Shown: positions 1-6,926, numbered from the stretch's first letter. The stretch is 10,696 bases of DNA from JBIQLO01 sp044464175 (GCA_044464175.1 JBIQLO010000138.1:1-10696); one strand, 5' to 3'. Translations and numbers: made by a program. Notes: a model not told the origin generated them from the letters alone.

Positions 1-463
1 GAATCCGGTTGGCCACCAGGCCATGCTGCAGCGCGTCAATGATCGGCACCCCCCCGCCGCACGATGCCTCAAATCCGATGGAAACGCCCCGCCGCCGCGC
101 CAGGGCGAACAACTCGCTCCCGCTTTGTGCCAGCAGGGCCTTGTTGGCCGTCACCACGCGCTTGCCCCGCTCCAGCGCCAGGCGGATGTATTCCCCCGCC
201 GCCTCCGTCCCCCCGATCAGCTCGACCACAATCTCCACCGCCGGATCGGCAATGGCCCCCCGGGCATCGCTGCTCAGCGGCAATCCGCGCAACTCCGCCC
301 GCGCGGCATACTTGGCCGGGTCCCGCACCACCACGTGACGCAGGTCAAACGCCAGCCCCGTCCGCCGCCGCAGCGCCTCCCCCTGGCGCAGCAGGATCTC
401 AAGCACGCCCCGGCCCACAACGCCGCAGCCCAACATCGCAATGCCAATGCTTCGATCCGCCAT
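1..463 (-). CDS. hom: Homoserine dehydrogenase, N-terminal part (cut by window edge)
   Basis: Reduces aspartate semialdehyde to homoserine with NAD(P)H, the branch step to threonine, methionine and (in many bacteria) isoleucine; cytoplasmic. The 154 visible residues carry the Rossmann nucleotide-binding motif GCGVVG (residues 12-17), the conserved ELIGGTEAA (81-89), the family signature VVTANKALLA (103-112, with the conserved lysine at 108) and FEASCGGGVPII (131-142) at the start of the catalytic domain. The rest of the catalytic domain and any ACT domain lie beyond base 1. The ATG at 461-463 is chosen because the Rossmann motif begins at the usual distance and a GGACGGAAGT stretch just upstream can act as ribosome binding site. 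It follows the methyltransferase gene on the same strand after 71 bp, in which a possible promoter lies. Identification is firm; the symbol follows common usage. Confidence 0.94.
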   Translation of the reverse strand, partial: MADRSIGIAMLGCGVVGRGVLEILLRQGEALRRRTGLAFDLRHVVVRDPAKYAARAELRGLPLSSDARGAIADPAVEIVVELIGGTEAAGEYIRLALERGKRVVTANKALLAQSGSELFALARRRGVSIGFEASCGGGVPIIDALQHGLVANRI

Positions 464-484
464 ACTTCCGTCCGAAAACGGTAA

Positions 485-513
485 AGTGTAAGAGGGCGGT
501 CTCGAAAACGCAA
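485..513 (-). promoter_or_regulatory. Possible sigma70-type promoter of hom
   Basis: On the minus strand a TTGCGT box (508-513) is followed after exactly 17 bases by TACACT (485-490), matching 3 and 4 of 6 consensus positions. The predicted transcript would start near 478, giving a 5' leader of about 15 bases that includes the purine-rich GGACGGAAG before the hom ATG. Spacing is ideal but the -35 match is modest, so this is a candidate only. Confidence 0.33.
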
Positions 514-534
514 AATCGCGGCGGCCGGCCCGGT

Positions 535-1356
535 CTAGGCGGTTTTTATCGCTTTGACGACCATGACGCAGCCCAGCCAGCGGAATTTCCCCGCGTGCAG
601 CCGCTCGAGCCATCGCGCCAGCCGAACTGCCAGCGCCGGAAACCATTCATCCAGGGGGGAGAGGCACACATTAAAATTGCAATATTCCACCTCAACCACC
701 TTCAGCCCCTGCTTTGCAAGCTCGCGCCTGACGCCACGCAACGTGTAGAGGTTCCTAAGGGGAGCCAGAACCAGCGGCCGAAAATGCCCCACGCCCATCT
801 TGGCCAGCAGACCTTTCACGAAAGCAACAGCTGGATAGAACACCAGTTTCTTCCAGGTGACATAGGGACTGAGCGAATTGGGAAAGGAAATAACCACCGT
901 GCCGCCCGCCTTCGCCACGCGCGCCATCTCGCCGAATGCGGCCGAATTCGGGCTGATGCGCTCGATGACCCCGATGCAGGTGACGGTGTCAAAGAACGAG
1001 TCGGGATAATCCAGCCCCGTCGCATCCCCCACACTCAGGGTCACATTGTCCACCCCCGCGGTCAGGTCCCTTGCCTGCTCGATCATCCCCTCCGCCGCGT
1101 CCATCCCGTGCACCAAATGCCCCTGGTCCGCCAGGGCCCGGACCAGCACACCGGGACCGCACCCCACATCCAGTACGCTGCAGGGCTCCGCGTCTACCAT
1201 TCCCACAACGCGCTGATGCCGAATGCGCAGTGCATATCCCCCAGGCGTGGACCCCCGGTAGCTGGAATGATATTTCTCCGCAAATGAACTGAAAAACGAA
1301 GCCGTCTGCTCGCTCAGTCCCGGATCGCACAATGAATGATCAATCGCGGCCTTCAT
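535..1356 (-). CDS. Class I SAM-dependent methyltransferase, substrate unknown
   Basis: 273 residues. The Rossmann-fold SAM site is clear: motif I VLDVGCGPG at 61-69, the acidic residue at the end of strand 2 in GMDAAEGM (Asp86), an SVGDATGL segment with Asp111 near the adenine pocket, strand 4 FFDTVTCIGVIE (121-132) and strand 5 GGTVVISFPN (151-160). The N-terminal STPGGYALRIRHQRV (36-50) resembles methyltransferases found in polysaccharide and lipid pathways, but this does not fix the substrate. The C-terminal third has a hydrophobic, basic segment (168-215) that could contact a membrane or a lipid substrate. The ATG at 1354-1356 has a good AGAGGA ribosome binding site 7 bases upstream (1364-1369). 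The gene lies between the pilus operon terminator and hom. No link to pilus assembly can be shown. Confidence 0.9.
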   Translation of the reverse strand: MKAAIDHSLCDPGLSEQTASFFSSFAEKYHSSYRGSTPGGYALRIRHQRVVGMVDAEPCSVLDVGCGPGVLVRALADQGHLVHGMDAAEGMIEQARDLTAGVDNVTLSVGDATGLDYPDSFFDTVTCIGVIERISPNSAAFGEMARVAKAGGTVVISFPNSLSPYVTWKKLVFYPAVAFVKGLLAKMGVGHFRPLVLAPLRNLYTLRGVRRELAKQGLKVVEVEYCNFNVCLSPLDEWFPALAVRLARWLERLHAGKFRWLGCVMVVKAIKTA

Positions 1357-1509
1357 GGAAATATCCTCTAATATTCAACACGCTGCATCGCATGGCCGCA
1401 GGCCGGAGATGATTCCTGATCAAGGCTCGCGCTGTGCGACAGAACAAAAGCCCCTCTGGATACTTCATTACATCGGCGCCCACAAGGGCAAGATTGAGGA
1501 TTATTCAAG

Positions 1510-1526
1510 TTTTTTTGCTTTTTTTT
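1510..1526 (-). promoter_or_regulatory. A-tract upstream of methyltransferase gene, possible UP-like element
   Basis: The minus strand has eight A's, then GC, then seven A's, about 155 bp before the methyltransferase ATG. In a GC-rich genome such a run is conspicuous and could bend DNA or contact the RNA polymerase alpha subunit. No matching -35/-10 pair was found directly downstream, so the role is a guess. Confidence 0.2.
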
Positions 1527-1603
1527 CGAAATTCCGCATATCAAGCCGCCCCCCGCCAACGATCCTGCGGGTGCCCTGTGGCGTGTCTACGTTCATAAAC
1601 ACC

Positions 1604-1633
1604 GATGGGTGCCCCGCTTGCGGGGCACCCATC
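1604..1633 (-). terminator. Strong hairpin, probable terminator of the pilus operon
   Basis: A perfect 13-bp inverted repeat (arms 1604-1616 and 1621-1633, GATGGGTGCCCCG and its complement) with a 4-base loop, lying 59 bases past the stop codon of the last operon gene. On the minus strand the stem is followed by GGTGTTTATG, so the U-tract is poor (three U's). It may act as a weak intrinsic terminator, a Rho-assisted stop or a 3'-end stabiliser. No plus-strand gene ends here, so the minus orientation is preferred. Confidence 0.65.
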
Positions 1634-1645
1634 TCGGCGTCGGTT

Positions 1646-1666
1646 GCGGCCGTTTCCAGCGGCCGC
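1646..1666 (-). terminator. Second hairpin just before the main terminator
   Basis: A 7-bp GC-only stem (1646-1652 with 1660-1666, GCGGCCG / CGGCCGC) and a 7-base loop, between the lipoprotein stop and the 13-bp hairpin. It has no U-tract. It may help fold the 3' end of the pilus transcript. Weak alone, suggestive in tandem. Confidence 0.35.
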
Positions 1667-1691
1667 TGCATCTCCTCTCCGGAAGACAACG

Positions 1692-2219
1692 CTACGGACT
1701 CGTCGTCATAATGCCCGCCTGCATCAGTGTGGCGGACTGCCCCGACTTCTCCTGATTGTCATTGGGCCCGGGATTCTCCGTCTTGCTCAACCGGCTCAGC
1801 CCGGCCGAGGTCGAGGAAAACGCCTCCGGATTTACACCCTGCTTCACCTGAATCTGCTCATCCCGCAGCCCTTTCTCATGCAGGTAGGCGAGAACGACCT
1901 GCCGGTGGCCCTCGTCGGCCGTCCCCGTCTCGGGCACATCGAGATAGACCTTCAACTGTCCCTGTCCGATCCCCTCGGCCATCTGATCCAGCTTCCACCG
2001 CCCCAGCGAATTCAGTGCATCGCCGTCGAAGTGGATCGCCCGCAGCATGCCGTCCTCCCGCGCGCCGCCGGCCGCCTGCATGGCCGCCGCCGACTCAACC
2101 GCCTGCCGCCCCTGGGGGGCAAAAAATTCCGCCTGCTGCCGCTCCTGGGCGGCGCAGCCGCCGATCATCGCCAGCATCAGGCCGCCGCTCAGACAGATCA
2201 TGGATCGGACTCGTTTCAT
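1692..2219 (-). CDS. Small lipoprotein with CpaD/OmpA-like segment, last gene of the pilus operon
   Basis: 175 residues. A basic start (MKRVR) and hydrophobic stretch lead to MIGGC, a plausible lipobox with Cys22 as the lipid-bearing residue; an outer-membrane lipoprotein is expected. A middle region (about 62-130) reads as strand-helix-strand-helix: AIHFDGDALNSLGRWKLDQMA, then LKVYLDVPETG, then HRQVVLAYLHEKGL. This pattern, an acidic 'F-x-x-D' strand, a long helix, a polar strand and a second helix, is that of OmpA-like domains and of the Tad lipoprotein CpaD/RcpB. The C-terminal 45 residues are polar and probably disordered. In Tad systems such a lipoprotein is thought to help the secretin, which would fit its place in this operon. 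The ATG at 2217-2219 has a GGAGA site 6 bases upstream. The homology is inferred from pattern only and no symbol is given. Confidence 0.8.
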   Translation of the reverse strand: MKRVRSMICLSGGLMLAMIGGCAAQERQQAEFFAPQGRQAVESAAAMQAAGGAREDGMLRAIHFDGDALNSLGRWKLDQMAEGIGQGQLKVYLDVPETGTADEGHRQVVLAYLHEKGLRDEQIQVKQGVNPEAFSSTSAGLSRLSKTENPGPNDNQEKSGQSATLMQAGIMTTSP

Positions 2220-2313
2220 AGGTGCTCTCCGTTAATACTTTCGTCTTTTTTGTTCCGTTACTTTCCGCCGTGCCGGTTTTTTTCATCTTTGCCCGATGCC
2301 GGGCCGCCCGGGC
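2220..2313 (-). other. Operon spacer between tadC and lipoprotein gene with two spaced A-tracts
   Basis: 94 bp. On the minus strand it carries runs of seven A's (2277-2283) and six A's (2246-2251) whose centres are about 31 bp apart, close to three helical turns, so the DNA may be bent. The GGAGA ribosome binding site of the lipoprotein gene is at 2226-2230. The GC-rich part next to tadC can form small competing hairpins (GCCCG / CGGGC around 2291-2304), but none is followed by U's. Nothing else recognised. Confidence 0.4.
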
Positions 2314-3234
2314 CTACTTGAACAGCGCGCTGCGCATCAGCCCCAGGATCGTCGGCCCCATCATCACCAGGAACGTCGCCGGGAAGATGAACAGCACCAG
2401 CGGAAAGCTCATCTTCACCGACGCCTTGGCCGCCTGTTCCTCCGCCAGAAACTGCCGCTTGGAGCGCAGGCTCTCGGCGTGAATGCGCAGCGCCGAGGCG
2501 ATGCTCGTCCCGAAACGGTCCGCCTGGATCAGCATCGCCGAGAGCGACTGCACCTCCGACTCACCCGTGCGCGTTCCCAGGTTGCGCAGCGCATCGGCCC
2601 GCGACAGCCCCACCCGCGTCTCCATGTGCGCAATCCCGAACTCCCGCCCCAGACGGGGATGCGCCAGCGACAGCTCCTGCCCCATCCGCTGCATCGCCGC
2701 ATCCACCGTCAACCCCGCCTCCACGCAGACCACCATCAGGTCCAGCGCATCGGGAAGCCCCAGCTTCAGCGCGGAGCGATGGACCGCAATCCGCCGCTTC
2801 AGCCACAGCGTCGGCGCCAGATACCCGGCCAGCCCCCCCATCGAAATCCCCATCATCACCGATCCGATCGCCCTCCCCAGGACATACCCGCCCAACAACC
2901 CCACCGCCAGAAAAATCACCTTGAACCCCACCACCGCCCGCATGGCGTTGGGAGAGTAAATGCCCGCATATCCCAGGTCGCGCCGCAATGCGGACTGCCG
3001 CTGCCGCTGGCTGGGCATGAACGGCTTGGCCGCCGCCTGCCCCACCCGCTCCGCCATCCGCTTGAGCTGCGCCCGCTCTCCCTTCTCCTCCTTTTGCGAC
3101 GGCGCTTTGGCGTCCGACTTGCCCAGGCGGTCCCGAATCTTCGACTCATCCTGCCGCGCCATCAGACGCATCAGGACAAACCCGCCCAATGCCGCCGCCA
3201 CCGCCACGCACGGAATAAAAAATGTCTGGTCCAT
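2314..3234 (-). CDS. tadC: Tad pilus platform protein TadC (T2SSF domain)
   Basis: 306 residues. Inner-membrane platform partner of the pilus motor; TadB and TadC together are the Tad counterpart of PilC/GspF. Hydrophobic segments are seen at about 5-23, 100-120 and 124-145, and a C-terminal one at 277-298. The cytoplasmic T2SSF helical domain lies between, starting LGLPDALDLMVVCVEAGLTVDAAM (158-181) and continuing through SEVQSLSAMLIQADRFGTSIASALR (226-250) to a KRQFLAEEQAAKASVKMSFPL helix (259-279), a typical TadC ending. A charged linker (27-65) follows the first membrane helix. It is downstream of tadB after an 88-bp spacer filled by an inverted heptamer repeat. Its ribosome binding site is poor (AGGGA within 4 bases of the ATG), so coupling or the spacer structure may influence translation. 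Confidence 0.93.
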   Translation of the reverse strand: MDQTFFIPCVAVAAALGGFVLMRLMARQDESKIRDRLGKSDAKAPSQKEEKGERAQLKRMAERVGQAAAKPFMPSQRQRQSALRRDLGYAGIYSPNAMRAVVGFKVIFLAVGLLGGYVLGRAIGSVMMGISMGGLAGYLAPTLWLKRRIAVHRSALKLGLPDALDLMVVCVEAGLTVDAAMQRMGQELSLAHPRLGREFGIAHMETRVGLSRADALRNLGTRTGESEVQSLSAMLIQADRFGTSIASALRIHAESLRSKRQFLAEEQAAKASVKMSFPLVLFIFPATFLVMMGPTILGLMRSALFK

Positions 3235-3242
3235 AATTCCCT

Positions 3243-3316
3243 GTCCGTTATCCGTGGTCCGTTGCCCGCCGTCCGTCCCGACATTCTTCGGACCACGGAC
3301 AACGGACGACGGCCAA
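3243..3316 (-). repeat. Two opposed arrays of degenerate 7-bp repeats forming a 19-bp stem
   Basis: Plus-strand units of seven: GTCCGTT, ATCCGTG, GTCCGTT, GCCCGCC, GTCCGTC (3243-3277), then in inverse orientation CGGACCA, CGGACAA, CGGACGA, CGGCCAA (3289-3316). Bases 3243-3261 pair with 3289-3307 at 18 of 19 positions; the single A-C mismatch (3250/3300) becomes a U-G pair in the minus-strand transcript. The element fills nearly the whole tadB-tadC spacer, between the tadB stop and the tadC ATG. It resembles in kind the heptanucleotide tandem repeats (STRR) described in cyanobacteria, though no relation is shown. Confidence 0.8.
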
Positions 3317-3322
3317 CGAGTG

Positions 3323-4276
3323 CTACACCTTCACGGTCGTGATGCGGCGAATGCACCACAATCCCATCAACTGCAGCGCGACCGCCGCGACCAGCATCAT
3401 GACGCCGGTGGAGTCATGCAGCATGACCCCCACATATCCCGGGCTCATGGTGTACATCAGCGCGAAGATCACCGCCGGAAAGGCCACCAGGATATACCCG
3501 CTGAACCGCCCCTCGGCCGTCTTGGCCTTCACCTGCTGCTGCAGCCGGATGCGCTGCCGCACCGTCGCGCTGATGTTGTTCAGCAGCACCGTCAAATCGC
3601 CGCCCGTCTGCCGCTGAATCAGCACCGCCGTCACGAAGAACGCGAAGTCGCTCGACTCGATCCGCCCCGTCATCTCCTTCAGCGCCGCCTCCAGCGGCTG
3701 GCCCAGGCTGTGCTGGCTATGGCAGCGCTGAAACTCCGCCCCCAGCGGATCGGGCAGCTCCTCGCCCATCATCTGCAGCCCCGTGCTGAAGCTGTGCCCG
3801 GCCCGCAGCACCCGGCACAGAAAGTCCAGCGCCTCGGGCAGTTGCAGCGTCATCGCCCGCTGGCGGGAGTTGCGCCGCATGTTCACCACGATCACCGGCG
3901 CATACGCCCCGATGAAGATGCCCGCCACCGCCAGCCCCAGCGGCGCCACCAGCGCCACCACCAGAAACGCCCCGAAGCCGCAACCGAGGCAAATCCCCAG
4001 GAACTTCGCCAGCGGCAGCCGCGGATACGCCTGCGCCAGTTTGCGGTTCAATCCCGAAAGCAGCCGCTGCCGAGCCAGCCAGCCGGAGAATCCGCGCTCC
4101 TCGCGCATGATCAGCCCCTGCGCTTCCAGTTCGGCCCCGACGCGGTTCTCCTGACTCAGCCGCTGCTTGATCCGCCGCCCATCGGCGTTGGCCACCACCA
4201 ACACCACCCGCACCAGCCCCCACCCCAGCAGCATCACTGCCAGTGCGATTATGATTGGAATTAACATGCTGTTCAT
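3323..4276 (-). CDS. tadB: Tad pilus platform protein TadB (T2SSF domain)
   Basis: 317 residues. Inner-membrane protein that with TadC forms the base on which CpaF acts. It starts with a membrane helix (5-28), has a basic cytoplasmic stretch (34-90), two further hydrophobic segments (about 91-113 and 113-132), the T2SSF domain (about 143-255: LQLPEALDFLCRVLRAGHSF at 144-163 and FFVTAVLIQRQTGGDLTVLL at 213-232 are the hallmark helices, including the conserved Q-x-x-G-G-D-L), and two C-terminal membrane segments (258-277, 289-308). The RQRIRLQQQVKAKTAEGRFSGYIL helix before the last pair is typical of TadB. Start ATG at 4274-4276 has GGAGA 6 bases upstream (4283-4287). It lies 94 bp downstream of cpaF. 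TadB rather than TadC is chosen from gene order and these motifs. Confidence 0.93.
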   Translation of the reverse strand: MNSMLIPIIIALAVMLLGWGLVRVVLVVANADGRRIKQRLSQENRVGAELEAQGLIMREERGFSGWLARQRLLSGLNRKLAQAYPRLPLAKFLGICLGCGFGAFLVVALVAPLGLAVAGIFIGAYAPVIVVNMRRNSRQRAMTLQLPEALDFLCRVLRAGHSFSTGLQMMGEELPDPLGAEFQRCHSQHSLGQPLEAALKEMTGRIESSDFAFFVTAVLIQRQTGGDLTVLLNNISATVRQRIRLQQQVKAKTAEGRFSGYILVAFPAVIFALMYTMSPGYVGVMLHDSTGVMMLVAAVALQLMGLWCIRRITTVKV

Positions 4277-4295
4277 GGTGTTTCTCCGGCCTTTC

Positions 4296-4337
4296 GCTGC
4301 TCGTTGCCGCTCATCGCTCCCTGTTCCTGATCCCTCT
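4296..4337 (-). repeat. Weak heptamer-like repeat in the cpaF-tadB spacer
   Basis: Within the 94-bp spacer the plus strand can be cut into sevens that drift from one to the next: GCTGCTC, GTTGCCG, CTCATCG, CTCCCTG, TTCCTGA, TCCCTCT. The pyrimidine-rich plus strand and period of about 7 recall the clearer arrays in the neighbouring spacers, but the units are too diverged to be sure. No strong hairpin or terminator was seen in this spacer. Confidence 0.3.
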
Positions 4338-4370
4338 AAGAAAGCAACAGGTCGCTGGCAGCCATGTTCC

Positions 4371-5744
4371 CTACGACTCGATCACTCTGCGCTCAAACAG
4401 GTTCTCCGGCAGGTTCCGTCCCCGGCTTTCAATCCGCTCCATGCACCGCGGCCGGATGCCCGTGGCCAGGAACTGCCCCTGCGCGTTGCCGTCGGCGTCC
4501 ACGCCCTGCTGCTCAAAGGCGAACAGATCGTGCATTTGAATCTGATCCCCCTCCATGCCCGTGATCTCGCTCACCTTCACCACCCGCCGCTTGCCCCCCG
4601 GCAGACGCTGCGCCTGCACGATAATCTGCAGCGCGCTGGCCACCTGCTGCCGCAGCGCCCGCATCGGGATGTCATACCCCGCCATCGCGATCATCACCTC
4701 CAGCCGCCCCAGCGCATCCCGCGTCGAGTTGGCGTGGATCGTCGTCATCGAGCCGTCATGCCCCGTGTTCATCGCCTGGAGCATGTCCAGCGCCTCTCCG
4801 CCGCGCACCTCGCCGATGATGATCCGGTCCGGCCGCATGCGCAGACAGTTCTTCACCAGGTCCCGCTGCGTGATCTCACCCCGCCCTTCGATGTTCGCCG
4901 GCCGCGTCTCCAGCCGAACCACGTGCGGCTGCTGAAGCTGCAGCTCCGCCGCATCCTCGATCGTGATCACCCGCTCGTCGGCCGGGATATACCGCGAGAG
5001 GCAGTTCAGCAGCGTCGTCTTGCCCGAGCCCGTTCCCCCGCTGATCAGCACGTTGCACCGCGCCTGCACCGCCGCCGAGAGAAAATCCATCACCGCCGCC
5101 GGAAATGCGCCGTGGCGGATCAAATCCTCCAGTTGCAGCGGCCTGGCCCCGAACCGCCGGATCGACATCGCCGCCCCGTCCAGCGCCAGCGGCGGAATGA
5201 TCGCATTCACGCGGCTACCATCGCTCAGCCGTGCGTCCACCATCGGGCTGATTTCATCCACCCGTCGCCCCACCAACGCCACGATCCGGTCAATGATCTG
5301 CCGCAGGTGGGCGTTGTCCCGGAACCGCACCTCCGACAGTTCCAGACGCCCGCGCCGCTCCACGTACACCCGGTCGTGCCGGTTCACCAGAATGTCCGTG
5401 ATCGTCGGGTCCTTCAGCAGCGCCTCCAGCGGCCCCAGCCCGAACGTCTCGTCCAGCACCGCGTCGATCAGCCGCTCCTGGTCGGCCGCGCTCAAGAGCC
5501 CCTTCTCCGACTGGCACAACTCCTTGACCAGCTGCCGCACCTCGCCGCGCACCGTCTCGGCCGGCAGCGCCTTGAGGTTCTGCATGTCCAGCTTCTCCAC
5601 CAGCTTCTGGTGAATGCTCACCTTCAACTGCTGGAGATACCCCTCCTGCTCGCTCAGCGCCGGCGTCGGCGAGACCGACACAGCCGCCATGGGCGCTTCC
5701 CGAACCGCCGTCCCGTTCCCATTATTTCTGACGAATAACGCCAT
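4371..5744 (-). CDS. cpaF: Tad pilus motor ATPase CpaF/TadA
   Basis: 457 residues, usual length for the family. A cytoplasmic hexameric secretion ATPase (VirB11/GspE superfamily) that drives Flp pilus assembly at the TadB/TadC platform. The N-terminal part (30-110) is the typical CpaF helical region, with LKVSIHQKLVEKLDM (40-54) and FGLGPLEALLKDPTITDILVN (101-121). The catalytic core shows Walker A GGTGSGKTT (236-244), the Asp box RVITIEDAAEL (258-268), Walker B RIIIGEVRGGEA (307-318) and the His box HDGSMTTIHAN (329-339); all key residues are present, so it should be active. Arginine-rich SIRRFGARP (194-202) precedes the core as in relatives. ATG at 5742-5744 has AAGGA 8 bases upstream. It follows cpaE after 36 bp. 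Also called tadA; the cpa name is used for consistency. Confidence 0.97.
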   Translation of the reverse strand: MALFVRNNGNGTAVREAPMAAVSVSPTPALSEQEGYLQQLKVSIHQKLVEKLDMQNLKALPAETVRGEVRQLVKELCQSEKGLLSAADQERLIDAVLDETFGLGPLEALLKDPTITDILVNRHDRVYVERRGRLELSEVRFRDNAHLRQIIDRIVALVGRRVDEISPMVDARLSDGSRVNAIIPPLALDGAAMSIRRFGARPLQLEDLIRHGAFPAAVMDFLSAAVQARCNVLISGGTGSGKTTLLNCLSRYIPADERVITIEDAAELQLQQPHVVRLETRPANIEGRGEITQRDLVKNCLRMRPDRIIIGEVRGGEALDMLQAMNTGHDGSMTTIHANSTRDALGRLEVMIAMAGYDIPMRALRQQVASALQIIVQAQRLPGGKRRVVKVSEITGMEGDQIQMHDLFAFEQQGVDADGNAQGQFLATGIRPRCMERIESRGRNLPENLFERRVIES

Positions 5745-5764
5745 GATTCATCCTTGCCGCCGGC

Positions 5765-5778
5765 GCCCGGACCCGGGC
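5765..5778 (-). other. Small GC hairpin in the cpaE-cpaF spacer
   Basis: GCCCGG (5765-5770) and CCGGGC (5773-5778) can pair, in practice 5 bp with a 4-base loop, directly after the cpaE stop codon and 20 bases before the cpaF ATG. It could modulate cpaF translation or be chance in such GC-rich DNA. Confidence 0.3.
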
Positions 5779-5780
5779 AC

Positions 5781-6911
5781 TCACGCCGCCTTGTTGTATA
5801 ACTCGCCGGCCAGCCCGCCCAGACTCCGGCTCATCTCACTGCGCGGAGCGCGGAGCACCACCGGCTCCCCGAAATTGATCGCGCTGATCGCGTTCTTGAA
5901 GTCATTGGGCACCATCCACGAAATCCGCAGCCCCAGCGCCCGCTCCACTTCCGCCGGCTCGATGTCGCATCCCTTCTTCACATACCGGTTCACCACCACG
6001 CGAATCTTGCTCGACTCCACCCCCATACGCCGCAGCGCCCCCACAAACCGCTCGGCGTTCTTGGCGCTGGGAATGTTCAACTGCATCACGATCACGTTCA
6101 CATCCGCCGCCGCGATCGTCGCCGCGTACAGCGGATCGACGCTCATCACCGAGTCGATCACGATGTAGTCGAACATCCGCCCCAGCACCCCCAGCAGCCG
6201 CTGCATTCCCGCCGGCGTCACGCGCTGCGTCTCCTCCGGCAATTCCGGCCGCCCCAGCACCGCCACACGGCTGCTGGCGTGCACCGCCATCGCGTTGTCG
6301 ATCAGCTGCCGGTCCACCTTCTCCGCCGATTCCATCACGTCCGCAATCGTGTACTTGGGCCGCAGGTCGAAATATCCCGCCACGCCGCCGCGCACCAGGT
6401 CCAGGTCCAGCAGCGCCGTGCGCACCGAATCCCCCGACCGCGCCAGCGACGCCGCCACGTTGCACGCCACCGTCGTCGAGCCGCTGCCCCCCACGCTGGG
6501 AATCACGTGAATCACCTTCGCCCGCTTGGTCATGCCGTACTGCTGCGACATCCGGTCGATCGCCGCCGCGAACTTCTCCTCCTGCACCGGCAGCGGGATG
6601 AACTCCTTGATCCCCAGGTGCATCGTCTCCATCAGCAGCTGCGCATCGAGCACCTGCGACATCGCGAAAAAACTCACCTGCGGATACTGCCGCGGAAGAT
6701 GCCCCATCTTCTTCAGCGTCTCCTGCGGGTTCGGGTCCAGGTTCAGGATCACCAATTGCGGCGGATCGTTCCGTCCCAGCGAGGCGGCCAACTGCTCCCC
6801 GGAGGCGAACTGCCCCGCCACCGTCACCCCATACTGCGCCAGGAACGCCGCCATCTCGCTCCGATTCGCCACATCCGGATCCACTATGACACAGTTCATT
6901 TGCACGTACAT
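5781..6911 (-). CDS. cpaE: Pilus localisation protein CpaE/TadZ: degenerate receiver plus ParA/MinD-like domain
   Basis: 376 residues. CpaE/TadZ proteins place the Tad machine, usually at a pole. Residues 5-120 have a receiver-like fold: DPD (11-13) fits the acidic pair, but the phosphoacceptor position at the end of strand 3 is Asn57 (LVILNLDPN) and the strand-5 lysine is absent (EFIPLPV), so phosphorylation is unlikely. Residues 132-376 form the ParA/MinD-like domain: the P-loop region is PSVGGSGSTTVACNVA (138-153), lacking both the signature lysine (Val140) and the P-loop lysine (Ser145); the switch I motif LLDLDLVRGG (167-176) and Walker B YIVID (249-253) are present. Loss of the P-loop lysine is common in CpaE. 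The ATG at 6909-6911 is chosen for GGAG 7 bases upstream; Met5 is an alternative. A 78-bp spacer with a REP-like hairpin separates it from cpaC. Confidence 0.93.
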   Translation of the reverse strand: MYVQMNCVIVDPDVANRSEMAAFLAQYGVTVAGQFASGEQLAASLGRNDPPQLVILNLDPNPQETLKKMGHLPRQYPQVSFFAMSQVLDAQLLMETMHLGIKEFIPLPVQEEKFAAAIDRMSQQYGMTKRAKVIHVIPSVGGSGSTTVACNVAASLARSGDSVRTALLDLDLVRGGVAGYFDLRPKYTIADVMESAEKVDRQLIDNAMAVHASSRVAVLGRPELPEETQRVTPAGMQRLLGVLGRMFDYIVIDSVMSVDPLYAATIAAADVNVIVMQLNIPSAKNAERFVGALRRMGVESSKIRVVVNRYVKKGCDIEPAEVERALGLRISWMVPNDFKNAISAINFGEPVVLRAPRSEMSRSLGGLAGELYNKAA

Positions 6912-6926
6912 CGCTTCGCTCCGTAG

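Larger units (their letters stand above)
1357..1691. other. 335-bp intergenic spacer between lipoprotein and methyltransferase genes
   Basis: No convincing gene. Read on the minus strand it holds, in order, a 7-bp hairpin, the 13-bp terminator-like hairpin, a bipartite A-tract (T runs of 7 and 8 on the plus strand at 1510-1516 and 1519-1526) and the AGAGGA ribosome binding site of the methyltransferase. It is visibly richer in A+T than the coding regions. The promoter of the methyltransferase gene should lie between the A-tract and base 1370, but I found no box pair good enough to name. Confidence 0.6.

Noticed and set aside
523..530. GGCCGGCC palindrome between methyltransferase and hom genes as terminator
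   Set aside because: It is only an 8-bp self-complementary site with no loop or following U-run; such sites are common in GC-rich DNA.
1501..1596. 31-residue minus-strand frame (MNVDTPQGTRR...) after the terminator hairpin
   Set aside because: Composition is protein-like, but there is no ribosome binding site, it starts within the terminator region and ends in the A-tract that encodes its lysines.
2232..2237. TATTAA on the minus strand as a -10 box for the lipoprotein gene
   Set aside because: The transcript would begin inside or after the ribosome binding site at 2226-2230, and no -35 box lies at the right distance.
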